From UBA11891 sp049890035 (GTDB taxonomy: Bacteria; Bacteroidota; Bacteroidia; Flavobacteriales; Flavobacteriaceae), in assembly GCA_049890035.1 (NCBI GenBank), contig JBMHCG010000036.1:120960-184959 (forward strand): a stretch of 64,000 nucleotides of DNA, written 5' to 3'. The notes beneath the pieces are model-generated. The model searched no databases. It saw only the letters and a list, made by a program, of their open reading frames with translations, and was not told the DNA's origin. The position numbers and the translations under genes are program-made. Numbering within the stretch: position 1 is the stretch's first letter; each line of letters begins with the position of its first letter. Below are positions 44,160 to 52,666 of this stretch, piece after piece.

Positions 44160-45176
44160 TTACAAATATTTATTGAGCAAAGCTTTCGTTGCTAACACTC
44201 CTTCTTTTGGTGGCAGGTAGGTATCCGATCCCCCAAAGCGACCCATCATTCCCCCTTCGTATTCAATGGCAATGTAGCCTTCAAAACCAGCGACTTTGAT
44301 AAGATCAAGCATGCGCTTGAAATCGGTTTCGACCTCTTCACCACGGCTGTCAAACTGCCGTGACTTGGCACTGATCCCTTTGGCATAGGGCAACAAGGCA
44401 GCAACTCCTTCGTATTTGTCATATTGTTTCAAACATTCTTGGGAAAACATTTCACCCGCTTTTGCCGGGGCACGTTCCACACAAAAATTAGATGTACCAA
44501 AATCAGGTAAGGTTCCCAACATGGGGTGATTGATTTGTTTCATGAGCGCTACCAACCATTGGGCATCAGACGTATAACCGCCGTGATTTTCGATAACCAC
44601 AGAGATGTTACGCTCTGTCCCGTACTCTAAAAGTTTACCAAGGCTCTCTTCACTTGTTTTCGTAACTTCTGATGCTGCCATCCCTTCCGACCACAGATTG
44701 ACCCGAACTGCCGAACAACCGATTGATTTAGCAACATCCATCCATTCTTGATGAGCAACCACGGCTTGACTGCGTTCTTCTTTTTGACTACTTACCAAAC
44801 TGGGCCCTCTATTGCGGTCTTTTAAATTGATCAGGTCAATTAACATAAGGGTATTGGTAACCCCTACATCCAAAGCACGTAGTTTCAATTCTTTCAAAAA
44901 AGAGGCATCCTTTCGGTGCGCAGCCAAGGGCAAATTCCAGTATTCCGCTCCGCTGACTCCAAATTCATTGGAAACCAACTGCGGAAAATCTTTGATCGAT
45001 AATGCACCACTTAAAAAAAGGGGAGCAAGTGAATAGCTCTGAACAGCGAGTTTTAGTTTTTCGTTTGTATGTAAAGCCTGAGCCCACAGCTCAGACTCTA
45101 AAAAATTGGTCCCTAAATAAACTCCCAATACATTCTGAAAACTCAATTGTAAAAAACGACGTCTGCTTTGTTTCAT
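44160..45176 (-). CDS. Sugar phosphate isomerase/epimerase-type TIM barrel, exported
   Basis: A 338-residue protein of the xylose-isomerase/endonuclease IV-like barrel family. Its opening (KQSRRRFLQLSFQNVLG) looks like a Tat-type signal although the second Arg context is not ideal. The barrel blocks are LKLAVQSYSLAP, GCSAVRVNLWSEGMA, ISVVIENHGGYTSDAQWL with a metal-ligand Glu/His, GTLPDFGTSNFC and GYIAIEYEGGMMGRFGG. Such secreted barrels are common in Bacteroidota and may act on sugar derivatives such as inositols or 3-keto sugars. Substrate and reaction are unknown. It stands alone. Confidence 0.8.
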   Translation of the reverse strand: MKQSRRRFLQLSFQNVLGVYLGTNFLESELWAQALHTNEKLKLAVQSYSLAPLFLSGALSIKDFPQLVSNEFGVSGAEYWNLPLAAHRKDASFLKELKLRALDVGVTNTLMLIDLINLKDRNRGPSLVSSQKEERSQAVVAHQEWMDVAKSIGCSAVRVNLWSEGMAASEVTKTSEESLGKLLEYGTERNISVVIENHGGYTSDAQWLVALMKQINHPMLGTLPDFGTSNFCVERAPAKAGEMFSQECLKQYDKYEGVAALLPYAKGISAKSRQFDSRGEEVETDFKRMLDLIKVAGFEGYIAIEYEGGMMGRFGGSDTYLPPKEGVLATKALLNKYL

Positions 45177-45271
45177 TCGTTGAATTTTTGTTTAAGGTAC
45201 AAATCTTCCTTTGTAGCAAAAAAAGCCTTTAGAAAAAAACACAAGAGGAATCTAAACAAAGGGTAAACAAC

Positions 45272-45901
45272 TTACAAAACTCGAAAAAGCGTATCTATTT
45301 CTTTGCGTGTTTTTTTGGAAAGTGCATTGGGGTCTGTATCAGATCGATACCCAAGGGCTACGACCACAGCAGCCTGTAAGCCTTGGGTTGATAAGTCTAA
45401 AATTTGGTCATAGGCAGTCGCATCAAAGCCTTCCATTGGACAAGTGTCCACACGCAAAGCCGCTGCAGTAGCAAGAAGTGTGCCAACAGCTAAGTAGGTT
45501 TGATGGGCTGTCCAAGTTGTCATTTCAACTTTGGATTTTTCTTTTAGCTTGCTAGAAACAAATGAAACAGCCCCTTGAAAAGTCACTGGATCCAAACCAT
45601 TTACAGCTGCTTTTTTAGCAAAAAACAGAGCAACATCATCAGAACCCACTTCATGTTGATGACAAAAAACAAACACGTGTGAGGCATCAACTATTTGTTT
45701 TTGATTCCAGGAAACCACTTGCAATTGTCTCCGTATTTCAGCATCTTCTACTATGATGACTCGGTACGGTTGTAACCCAAACGAAGAAGCGGCCAGCTGG
45801 GTTCCTTTTTTTAAATGATGGAGGGTTTTGGGAGTTATTTTTTTATCTGGGTCGAATTTCTTAGTGGCATACCGCCATTCCAATGCGTTGATTATTTCCA
45901 T
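45272..45901 (-). CDS. NAD(P)H-dependent nitroreductase-family oxidoreductase
   Basis: A 209-residue FMN-dependent enzyme similar to NfsB-type nitroreductases. The start is EIINALEWRYATKKFDPDKK, with the FMN-binding Arg-Tyr-Ala-Thr-Lys. Then come LAASSFGLQPYRVIIVE near residue 35, and VDTCPMEGFDATAYDQIL near 160, where FMN binding and dimer contacts occur. Roles include reduction of quinones and nitro compounds. It lies 3 bases after the pirin gene on the same strand, so the two are one operon facing the Crp/Fnr gene. Confidence 0.92.
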   Translation of the reverse strand: MEIINALEWRYATKKFDPDKKITPKTLHHLKKGTQLAASSFGLQPYRVIIVEDAEIRRQLQVVSWNQKQIVDASHVFVFCHQHEVGSDDVALFFAKKAAVNGLDPVTFQGAVSFVSSKLKEKSKVEMTTWTAHQTYLAVGTLLATAAALRVDTCPMEGFDATAYDQILDLSTQGLQAAVVVALGYRSDTDPNALSKKTRKEIDTLFRVL

Positions 45902-45904
45902 TGT

Positions 45905-46621
45905 TTACCGGGTCATAGGAATTTCCATTAATAATAGTTCAACGGTATCTTTCGCTTCTAAGGTCAGTGCATCAACATCCCAAATACCCAAACCATCACG
46001 ATGGGATAGGTTTAATTCATTAATTGCTAGTGCACCATCGATCACAAAAGCATATACACCATTGTTTTTTTCATCTTTTAATGTGTATTGTAGTTTATTC
46101 CCTGCGTCTAATCGGGTCTGATGGAACCATGCATTTTGGTGGATCCATACCCCGGCATCGTCTGGATAAGGAGACAGGATTTGCTGTAATTGGTTTTGCC
46201 TGTCTTTACTATTCAATGTGATTTGGTCGTACCGTGGTGTTACCTCATGTCGGTTGGGGACAATCCATATTTGTAAAAATTTGACCGATTTATCTTGATT
46301 TTTATTATACTCCGAGTGTGTGATTCCTGTACCGGCACTCAAAACCTGAATATCTCCTGAACGGATAACGGAAGTGTTACCCATGCTGTCCTTGTGTTCC
46401 AAATCACCCTCCAAAGGAATGGAAATGATTTCCATATTTTGGTGTGGATGGGTACCAAATCCCATTCCAGGAGCGACCGTATCGTCATTTAAAACACGTA
46501 ATGCACCGAATTGCATCCTTTCCGGATTGAAATAATTTGAAAAACTAAAGGTGTGGTAAGACTGTAACCATCCATGATTTGCATGGCCTCGTGTTTCGGC
46601 TTTGTGTAAAACAGTTTTCAT
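45905..46621 (-). CDS. Pirin-family protein (bicupin)
   Basis: A 238-residue iron-containing cupin protein of the YhhW/pirin family, which can act as a quercetin 2,3-dioxygenase in vitro and is linked to redox regulation. Conserved features are NHGWLQSYHTFSFSNYFNP near residue 18, the metal-binding HPHQNMEIISIPLEG with two His and the downstream Glu, and GTGITHSEYN with the fourth ligand His. It begins an operon with the nitroreductase. Its promoter contains a 23-base palindrome exactly between the -33 and -7 boxes, so it is probably repressed by a dimeric regulator. Confidence 0.92.
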   Translation of the reverse strand: MKTVLHKAETRGHANHGWLQSYHTFSFSNYFNPERMQFGALRVLNDDTVAPGMGFGTHPHQNMEIISIPLEGDLEHKDSMGNTSVIRSGDIQVLSAGTGITHSEYNKNQDKSVKFLQIWIVPNRHEVTPRYDQITLNSKDRQNQLQQILSPYPDDAGVWIHQNAWFHQTRLDAGNKLQYTLKDEKNNGVYAFVIDGALAINELNLSHRDGLGIWDVDALTLEAKDTVELLLMEIPMTR

Positions 46622-46631
46622 TTTTTTATTA

Positions 46632-46661
46632 CAAATGTATATACAATATTTGTATGTACAA
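46632..46661 (-). promoter_or_regulatory. Promoter of the pirin-nitroreductase operon
   Basis: On the minus strand TTG (46661-46659), a 19-base spacer, then TACATTTG (46639-46632), a full match to the Bacteroidota consensus. It ends 10 bases before the pirin ATG at 46621. Confidence 0.55.
46637..46659. promoter_or_regulatory. Operator-like palindrome on the pirin promoter
   Basis: A 23-base near-palindrome, GTA-T-ATACAA to TTGTAT-G-TAC, with one mismatch per arm around a 3-base centre. It fills the space between the -33 and -7 boxes, where a bound dimer would block RNA polymerase. It does not look like an FNR or Crp site. A MarR- or other HTH-type dimer is possible. The binding protein is unknown. 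Confidence 0.5.
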
Positions 46662-46696
46662 TATGTCTGTTGCTTTTTTTTTTATAATTATCTTAT

Positions 46697-46725
46697 TTTG
46701 ATTTACTTGCCTTTTTGTATCTTTA
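46697..46725 (+). promoter_or_regulatory. Candidate promoter of the Crp/Fnr gene
   Basis: TTTG at 46697-46700, a 17-base spacer, then TATCTTTA at 46718-46725, one base off TANNTTTG. It ends 17 bases before the ATG at 46743. The spacing is slightly short. Confidence 0.3.
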
Positions 46726-46742
46726 AAAATAACCATTGACTG

Positions 46743-47357
46743 ATGATAGAAAATCTTGAATTACCTGATGCGTTGCTCCAAGAGATTAACAAAAATGCGA
46801 CTGTACTTCCCGTCCCAAAGAACACCACACTTGTCTCTATTGGAGATGTTATGAACTTCATCCCCTTTGTAAAATCAGGTGTTGTACGTGTCTACATTGA
46901 CAATATAGAGATCGATAAAGAACAATTGCTATACTATTTGGGTTCGGGCCAAACATGCTTGATGTCTATGATTGCAAGTTTTAAAGACAAAAAAAGTAAA
47001 GTGGCTGCTGTTACAGAAACAGACTGTGAAATAATCCGTATCCCCAACCAGAATGTTCGCGAATGGCAAAAGAAATACAAAGAATGGAATGACTTTATCC
47101 TGAATCTTTTTATCAATCAATACCAGAGTCTATTGGAAACAATTGACGAGCTTAGCTTCAAAAAAATAGATGAGCGACTGCTTACTTATCTAGAAAAAAA
47201 CAAAGACAAGTCTCATATTGTCGATCTGCATAAATCGCATTTAAACATTTCCAAAGACTTAGCCACGTCACGTGAGGTAATTACACGAACACTCAAAAAA
47301 CTTGTTGTAGACAAAAAAATAAAGAAAATTGAAGCAAACAAATATGAGATTTTATAA
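46743..47357 (+). CDS. Crp/Fnr-family transcriptional regulator
   Basis: A 204-residue one-component regulator. The N-terminal part (about 1-120) is a cyclic-nucleotide-binding-type beta roll, with LVSIGDVMNFIPFVKSGVVR and LLYYLGSGQTCLMSMIASF, and lacks FNR-type N-terminal Cys residues. The C-terminal part is a winged helix, with LNISKDLATSREVITRTLKK as the recognition helix. The effector is unknown. It is divergent from the pirin-nitroreductase operon, 121 bases away, with an operator-like palindrome between them, so it may control that operon, itself, or both. This is inference from position only. Confidence 0.9.
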   Translation: MIENLELPDALLQEINKNATVLPVPKNTTLVSIGDVMNFIPFVKSGVVRVYIDNIEIDKEQLLYYLGSGQTCLMSMIASFKDKKSKVAAVTETDCEIIRIPNQNVREWQKKYKEWNDFILNLFINQYQSLLETIDELSFKKIDERLLTYLEKNKDKSHIVDLHKSHLNISKDLATSREVITRTLKKLVVDKKIKKIEANKYEIL

Positions 47358-47386
47358 TTGTTTTTTAACGTAGCTACAGAAAACTG

Positions 47387-47398
47387 AAACAATTGTTT
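47387..47398. promoter_or_regulatory. Perfect 12-base palindrome
   Basis: AAACAATTGTTT, located just upstream of a promoter-like element (47404-47438) and 30 bases after the Crp/Fnr gene. It could be a regulator-binding site for the small transcript downstream. Chance AT-rich palindromes are common, so confidence is low. Confidence 0.25.
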
Positions 47399-47403
47399 AA
47401 TAT

Positions 47404-47438
47404 TTTGCGTAGTTATTGTAACAATTAATTTATATTTG
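47404..47438 (+). promoter_or_regulatory. Candidate promoter of the 47.4-kb small RNA
   Basis: TTTG at 47404-47407 and TATATTTG at 47431-47438, a full match to TANNTTTG, separated by 23 bases. The spacing is slightly long. A start near 47445 would place the first inverted repeat at the 5' end of the RNA. Confidence 0.4.
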
Positions 47439-47443
47439 TATAT

Positions 47444-47513
47444 CAATTCAATACAATTCATTGAATTGGTTTATGGTTATAAACCGTCAGAATCAACATC
47501 TGACGGTTTTTTT
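47444..47513 (+). ncRNA. Candidate small RNA with two stem-loops
   Basis: A perfect 9-bp stem (CAATTCAAT at 47444-47452, loop of 7, ATTGAATTG at 47460-47468) is followed 12 bases later by a perfect 11-bp terminator stem (47481-47491 with 47499-47509) and a T-run. With the consensus-like -7 box just upstream this would make an RNA of about 70 bases. No protein can be encoded in it. It lies between a regulator gene and the convergent tolC gene, and may instead be only the terminator of the regulator gene, 124 bases after its stop. Confidence 0.4.
47481..47513 (+). terminator. Strong intrinsic terminator
   Basis: AAACCGTCAGA, a 7-base loop, TCTGACGGTTT, then further T residues. A perfect 11-bp stem. 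It also serves the convergent tolC transcript from the other side only weakly, because the left flank is ATAAAC. Confidence 0.85.
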
Positions 47514-47569
47514 ATGTATTGCACTGATTGAACAGAATCTAAAGCACCCTTGTCGTGTTTATTCTTTGT

Positions 47570-48955
47570 TCAACCTTCCGTTAAGGAGGGAAAACGAATG
47601 GAATAGAAATAATTGATGTACGCTTTTTGAAGAGCTATCTCTAAAGAAATGGATTGCAACATAGCCTCAATTAATTTGGACTCCCTTGCATTAACTAAAA
47701 ACAACGAGCTTTCACCGGCTGCAAATTTTTTCTTTTCTCCATCGAAAAGCAATTGGTAATCTGAAACCATTGCTTGGGCAATATCATTTTGATTGGCCAA
47801 ACGTTTCTTCTGTATGTCCAATACTTGGATGCTATTCTGCAGTTGAACTCGGGCTTGAAGTTGTTCCCATTCAAGGTCTTCTAGGGCTAAAGAAGCCAAT
47901 TTAAGGGTGGCTCTTTCTTTTCGTAAAAAGAGAGGAAGGGCAACTTTTAGTGCCGCCGTTTGATTGTCTGGATCCACAGCAATTCCCAAATTTTGGAAGG
48001 GTTCCGATTCTGAAAGCCACTGATAACTGAACCGAACCTGAGGTAAAAGAGAATTGCGTTGCAACCGTTTTTCTAATTTTAGTTGCTCCTTTTTGTATCG
48101 TAGCATTTGCAATTTAGGATGCTGCTCGAGAGAGAAAGAATCGGGTACAAATTGTTGCAAAAACTCCTTCAGATCCAGAGCGGGTTGGAAGCTTTCACGA
48201 ATGACAACAGCCTGTTCGTCAATCCACAAATAGTTAGAGGCTTTTATTGCCTTTTTACGCAATTCCATACGCGCATTTTCTTTACTCAACAAACGCTGAT
48301 TATAAGCAATACGGGCTTCTGTAGTGTCAATAACTGCCAAGTCACCGGCTGCCATGCGTTTTTTTACTCCTTCGAATCGGAATGCCGCATTGGTTACAAA
48401 TTGATCGTACATGGCAAAAACACGAAAGGCTTTGTACCATTCCAGATAGCTATGCGCCGCAGCAGTCAATATGGAATTGATTTGCAAAGCGTTTTCTTCC
48501 TGCGCTTGCTGGGTATACAGTTTGGCTTGTTTCAATGCTGTCTGCCGCGGATTCGAAAGCAAGCCCCGCCCCAGTTCGAAAGAGGCCCCTACACCAAAAA
48601 GAAGTTCTCCAGTCAACTGATTTTCAGGGTTCAAAAAAGCTCCCGCTGCCGTCTGAACACCTGTCTCTAGAGACATACCATAGAGAGTTGGAATCGTGAG
48701 TTTGGTATTTTGTGTTTCGTAATAGGTCATCCCCTTAAAGGTTTTACCTTTCTTTTCAAAAGCAAATTTGGGGTCAAATGCCCCCCTCCGCTTCAATAGT
48801 TTTGCTTCGCTTTCGCTCAGTTTTATATTCGCTTGCTTCAAATAGGGATGATTACTCTTTACATATCCCAAAAAAGTATCCAAATCCAATACCTGCTGGG
48901 TCCATGCCAATGGCCCAAAACTCATCAAAATGAAAATGATAAACTTTCTAAACAT
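47570..48955 (-). CDS. TolC-family outer-membrane efflux protein
   Basis: A 461-residue outer-membrane channel partner (ATG at 48955; a GTG at 48970 overlapping the HlyD stop would add five residues). The signal is FIIFILMSFGPLAWTQQ. The mature chain has the long alpha-helical hairpins typical of TolC, with repeats such as LKLASLALEDLEWEQLQARVQ and YINYFYSIRFPS at the end. The family forms a trimeric tunnel across the outer membrane and periplasm. It is the last gene of the tetR-ABC-HlyD-TolC operon, so it most likely exports the same substrate as those. Confidence 0.88.
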   Translation of the reverse strand: MFRKFIIFILMSFGPLAWTQQVLDLDTFLGYVKSNHPYLKQANIKLSESEAKLLKRRGAFDPKFAFEKKGKTFKGMTYYETQNTKLTIPTLYGMSLETGVQTAAGAFLNPENQLTGELLFGVGASFELGRGLLSNPRQTALKQAKLYTQQAQEENALQINSILTAAAHSYLEWYKAFRVFAMYDQFVTNAAFRFEGVKKRMAAGDLAVIDTTEARIAYNQRLLSKENARMELRKKAIKASNYLWIDEQAVVIRESFQPALDLKEFLQQFVPDSFSLEQHPKLQMLRYKKEQLKLEKRLQRNSLLPQVRFSYQWLSESEPFQNLGIAVDPDNQTAALKVALPLFLRKERATLKLASLALEDLEWEQLQARVQLQNSIQVLDIQKKRLANQNDIAQAMVSDYQLLFDGEKKKFAAGESSLFLVNARESKLIEAMLQSISLEIALQKAYINYFYSIRFPSLTEG

Positions 48956-48969
48956 TTGCTGAAAAATCA

Positions 48970-50325
48970 CTATTTATCGGCGACTCTTTTTTCTATTTCA
49001 TTGGTGGCTACGGTATAATAATCGGGTGGGAAACCGTTTAGTTGTCGCCACAATTCATACCAAACAGGAACCTCACTAAGAAGTGCTATGGTACGTGCCC
49101 CAGAACCCATTCGGATTTTTTCGGGCCAGGGATGGTCTTCGGGGTCGGGAGCCAACAGGACGCGATACAAATCGTTCTCACTAATGTAATTCTCAATAGC
49201 AACCACCCGCGCACCATAAGTGCCGTAAGAGGCATTGGGCCAACCACTGAAAACAATGGCTGGCCATCCATCAAATTCTATCCGTGCGGATTCCCCTACA
49301 GTTAATAAAGGCATATCAATAGGACGGATATATGTTTCCACCGCAATTTGATAATCCGAAGGCATGATAGAAACCAACTTATCGCCCTCTTTGAAAGTCT
49401 CACCGATACCTCCTTTAAGCGCTTTGTTGACATATCCTTTCTGAGGTGCTGTTACATATTGCAAAGAAGCACGCTGGGTATAATTGGCTAATGTGTTTTT
49501 AATTTTCGCCACAGCTCCCTCTGCTTCAAACTGCGCCGATAGTGCTGTTGCTCGGTCCGAACGTGCTTTGGATAATTTATCCATATAACTTGCCTGCAAC
49601 CGATCAATCTCAACAGCGGCAATCAAAACCTCATTCTGTGCATTTTGGTAACGATTGGCGGCACTGACGGATTTGGCTTCCGCTTCACGCAATTGCAATC
49701 GTTTTTCTTCCACCTCGCGAGTCGCTTTCAACCCTTGAGCATACAACCCTTGGGCACGTTCCAACTGGGTTACTGCAATCGCAAGATCCATTTTGGCTGC
49801 CTCCCATTTGATGCTATCGTTTTGAACATACAATTGTGTCTGAATCAATTTGTTCTGTGACTGATTGATTTTCAATCTTCTTTCGCGTTGCAATGCCGTT
49901 ATCTGCGTTTCCAATGCGGTTACCTTCGTCGCATAGGCTGCAACTGATTTTTCTTTGGCCTGTAATTGTTGCTCCGTTCGTGTGACCAGAGCCGGATCAA
50001 AATAATCACTTTTAATTTCAGAGATTTTTAAAAGGGTATCGCCTTTTTCTACCAAATCTCCTTCCCGTACAAACCATGCATCTATCTTTCCCGGAATCGG
50101 CGATTGTATGCTTTGTGGACGTTTTTCGGGCTGAAGTGTGGTGACGTAACCTTTGCCAACGATGTTTTGGGTCCAGGGTAAAAAAAGCATGATCAAGAGA
50201 ACAAAAAAAACAACTGCCAAAAAACGATTCAGCTGTCGAAAATAGGAAATTGAAAAAATGACCGAACCAGATTGATACCGGCTAAAATCAAATTCTTTGA
50301 TAGGATTTTTAGAAATGTTTAGCAT
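48970..50325 (-). CDS. HlyD-family membrane-fusion (adaptor) protein
   Basis: A 451-residue periplasmic adaptor. It has one N-terminal membrane helix (FLAVVFFVLLIMLFLPW), a lipoyl-type half (IPGKIDAWFVREGDLVEKGDTLL cut to VREGDLVEKGDTLLKI), a long coiled coil of about 190 residues (AKEKSVAAYATKVTALE onward) and a C-terminal beta domain (GYVNKALKGGIGETFKEGDK cut to KGGIGETFKEGDKLV). Adaptors join the inner-membrane ABC pump to the TolC channel. It overlaps the ABC gene by 7 bases and sits before tolC. Confidence 0.9.
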   Translation of the reverse strand: MLNISKNPIKEFDFSRYQSGSVIFSISYFRQLNRFLAVVFFVLLIMLFLPWTQNIVGKGYVTTLQPEKRPQSIQSPIPGKIDAWFVREGDLVEKGDTLLKISEIKSDYFDPALVTRTEQQLQAKEKSVAAYATKVTALETQITALQRERRLKINQSQNKLIQTQLYVQNDSIKWEAAKMDLAIAVTQLERAQGLYAQGLKATREVEEKRLQLREAEAKSVSAANRYQNAQNEVLIAAVEIDRLQASYMDKLSKARSDRATALSAQFEAEGAVAKIKNTLANYTQRASLQYVTAPQKGYVNKALKGGIGETFKEGDKLVSIMPSDYQIAVETYIRPIDMPLLTVGESARIEFDGWPAIVFSGWPNASYGTYGARVVAIENYISENDLYRVLLAPDPEDHPWPEKIRMGSGARTIALLSEVPVWYELWRQLNGFPPDYYTVATNEIEKRVADK

Positions 50326-51995
50326 GGCTCTGTTTTTGATCTAATTAGGCGACCTTCATCAAGTTCAATATACTGATGGCATTTCCCGTCCCAATAAGTA
50401 TTGTTACTGACTACAACAACCGACCATGGATGTTCGGGAGCACACAAATAATCGATAATCGATTCTGTTTCTCCATTGGTAAAAATATCCAAAGGATCTT
50501 CTAAGATCAGACACTTTGGTTGATGGAGTAAAGCCCGTGCCAATATCAGCTTTTTGGTTACGGAATAGGATATGTGCTGCCCTTCTGGATTGATAACGGT
50601 TTCCAAACCATAGGCTTGCTGCTTCACAAATTCTTGCAATCCAAGAGCATCTAATACTTCACGGATGCTACCTTCATTAATTGTGGGATCACCAAAAGTT
50701 AGATTTTCTTTTAAAGTTCCCTCAAAAGGAGCTTCATCAGATAAAGACAAACCTAACTGAGCACGGTAATGATTGATTTGAAGTGCTTTGAGATTGTGCT
50801 GTCCTACAAAAACGGTTCCTTTAGTAGGGGAGATAACACCGGCCAAGAGACGTAACAAACTTGACTTGCCCGATCCCGATGCCCCTCTTATCAAAGTGAC
50901 TTCTTTGGGTCGAAGGCTTAGATTAATCCCTGATAAAATCGGTCGGTCCCGATCAGCAACTTGATATTCAATATCTTTTAATTCAATCACAAAAGGGGCT
51001 GCTGGGTCCAATCGTTTACCCTCTTGTTCCTCGGTTTCTAAATCCACCAATTGCCCCAGTTTTTCAATGGAAGTCAGCATGTCATACAGTGTTTCCAAAC
51101 TAACAATCAGCTTCTCTACGGACGCGATGACCAAAAGTATTATGATTTCTGCTGCGACAAACTGCCCGATATTCATTTGCTGGTTGAGAACTAAGGCACC
51201 CCCTATCACCAAAAGACCCGCAGTAACAGCTACTTTGAAACCAATCAATTTGATATATTGTAATTTGATGATTCGAAAATGAGCCTCTCTTGCCTGCAAA
51301 TAGCCCGATACCAACTCATCGTTTTTTTGCATGGCCAACTCCGAATGCGCTGCCAACTTAAAACTAACCAAAGAACGGGCAATTTCTTGTATCCAATGCG
51401 CGACCTTGTATTTGTGTTTGGATTCTTCAATGGAGGTATCCAACCCTCTTCTTACTGTGTATTGAAAAACAAAAAACATTAAAAACAGCAACCCCAACCC
51501 AAACAGTATAAAAAAGGGATGATAAAAAGATAACAAGATGAGTGTAAATACAATTTGAATCAGTGCGGCAGGGACATCAATCAAAATCTTTGCCAATCCT
51601 TTTTGAATACTCAACGTATCAAAAAATCGATTGGCCAGCTCAGGGGGGTATTTCGAACGTAGGGCTTTCATTTTAAGTTTGGGGAATCGATAGCTCAATT
51701 CAAAACTAGCACGTGTAAAGATTCGTTGCTGCAAGGTTTCAATGATACGCATTTGCATGATTTGCAAGGTTCCTGTAAAACTGACCCCCAACGTCACTAA
51801 GACCACCAAAATAACCCAAGAGCTTGAAATTTGTGCGCCTTGGATCAAGTTAATTATTGCCTGGACTCCTAAAGGAAGGGATAAAGACAATACCCCTGCA
51901 AATAATGCATAATAAAAAATCTGTAGGATGTCTTTTCGTTCTACTCGTAGCAAATTGAAAAAACGACCCCAAGCATTGGAGAAGGGCACGCTCAT
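50319..51995 (-). CDS. ABC transporter, fused membrane and ATPase domains, with altered ATPase motifs
   Basis: A 558-residue half transporter: six membrane segments in the first about 300 residues (LSLPLGVQAIINLIQG; ILVVLVTLGVSFTG), then an ATPase domain. Walker A is intact in IRGASGSGKSSLLRLL near residue 372. The ABC signature, normally LSGGQ, reads ISYSVTKKLILARALL, and Walker B reads CLILEDPLDIF with Glu-Asp in place of Asp-Glu. Hydrolysis may be slow or asymmetric. It lacks the C39 peptidase domain of bacteriocin exporters. It overlaps the TetR stop by four bases and hlyD by seven. Confidence 0.85.
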   Translation of the reverse strand: MSVPFSNAWGRFFNLLRVERKDILQIFYYALFAGVLSLSLPLGVQAIINLIQGAQISSSWVILVVLVTLGVSFTGTLQIMQMRIIETLQQRIFTRASFELSYRFPKLKMKALRSKYPPELANRFFDTLSIQKGLAKILIDVPAALIQIVFTLILLSFYHPFFILFGLGLLFLMFFVFQYTVRRGLDTSIEESKHKYKVAHWIQEIARSLVSFKLAAHSELAMQKNDELVSGYLQAREAHFRIIKLQYIKLIGFKVAVTAGLLVIGGALVLNQQMNIGQFVAAEIIILLVIASVEKLIVSLETLYDMLTSIEKLGQLVDLETEEQEGKRLDPAAPFVIELKDIEYQVADRDRPILSGINLSLRPKEVTLIRGASGSGKSSLLRLLAGVISPTKGTVFVGQHNLKALQINHYRAQLGLSLSDEAPFEGTLKENLTFGDPTINEGSIREVLDALGLQEFVKQQAYGLETVINPEGQHISYSVTKKLILARALLHQPKCLILEDPLDIFTNGETESIIDYLCAPEHPWSVVVVSNNTYWDGKCHQYIELDEGRLIRSKTEPC

Positions 51996-52660
51996 ACCAG
52001 TGTTTTATGAATTAGATCGGTTAAAAAAGATTGTGGTGTTTGTGTTTGGCAATCTGTAATACTCTTGAAGTGACCCCGTAAAAAATGTTGGTGCAAAGCC
52101 GTTTCCACAAGGGTACTAGCCAAACTTTTCGGATAGGAATAGGTTGGGGATACTTCTTGTATCATAGTGTGGATACGGATGACCAACCTTTTGTAACTAG
52201 CAAAACCACCTTCTTTATTTTCGGAATCCACATCTTTGGTTAAAAACGATTTTGCATTTTCATTGATGATTATACGACACAATGCTGGTTCATTGACAAA
52301 TGTGAAAGTACTGTCAACTGTCACCTCACGACTTATGATTTCAATTGCTTTATCCAACTTTTCGGTGGGGTCTTTTATACTGAAACAGGCCAATACTAAA
52401 TGATACTCTAACCATCCCCAATACCACGAACAGAGGTATAGTAAGAGTTTGTGTTTGTTTTCAAAGTAACGATAAATGGAACTTTCGTTTGAACCAATTG
52501 CTTCTCCTAACTTTTTAAAAGTAAAGGCTTCAATACCTATTTGGTCAATCAACAAGATGCTTTGCTCAATAATCTTCTTACCCAAAGTTGAGCTTTCAGG
52601 ATCCTTGAGATAAATTGATTCTGATATGGTTATGCGCATATTAGAAAGCAACTCTTCCAT
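51992..52660 (-). CDS. TetR-family transcriptional regulator
   Basis: A 222-residue one-component repressor. The DNA-binding domain lies near residues 25-75: TLGKKIIEQSILLIDQIGIE then AFTFKKLGEAIGSNESSIYRYFENK, the usual helix-turn-helix. The C-terminal ligand domain is divergent, as expected. It leads the tetR-ABC-hlyD-tolC operon and shares four bases with the ABC gene, so it probably controls the pump. A palindrome (52667-52692) overlaps its own promoter's -7 box, which fits autorepression released by the exported compound. Confidence 0.9.
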   Translation of the reverse strand: MEELLSNMRITISESIYLKDPESSTLGKKIIEQSILLIDQIGIEAFTFKKLGEAIGSNESSIYRYFENKHKLLLYLCSWYWGWLEYHLVLACFSIKDPTEKLDKAIEIISREVTVDSTFTFVNEPALCRIIINENAKSFLTKDVDSENKEGGFASYKRLVIRIHTMIQEVSPTYSYPKSLASTLVETALHQHFLRGHFKSITDCQTQTPQSFLTDLIHKTLV

Positions 52661-52666
52661 AAACGT

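Noticed and set aside
46637..46659. FNR- or Crp-type binding site in the pirin promoter
   Set aside because: The half-sites are ATACAA/TTGTAT, not TGTGA/TCACA or TTGAT/ATCAA in the right orientation, so only a generic operator is claimed.
48107..48670. 187-residue open frame on the plus strand inside tolC
   Set aside because: Antisense shadow of the TolC frame; the translated sequence is low in complexity and has no family features.
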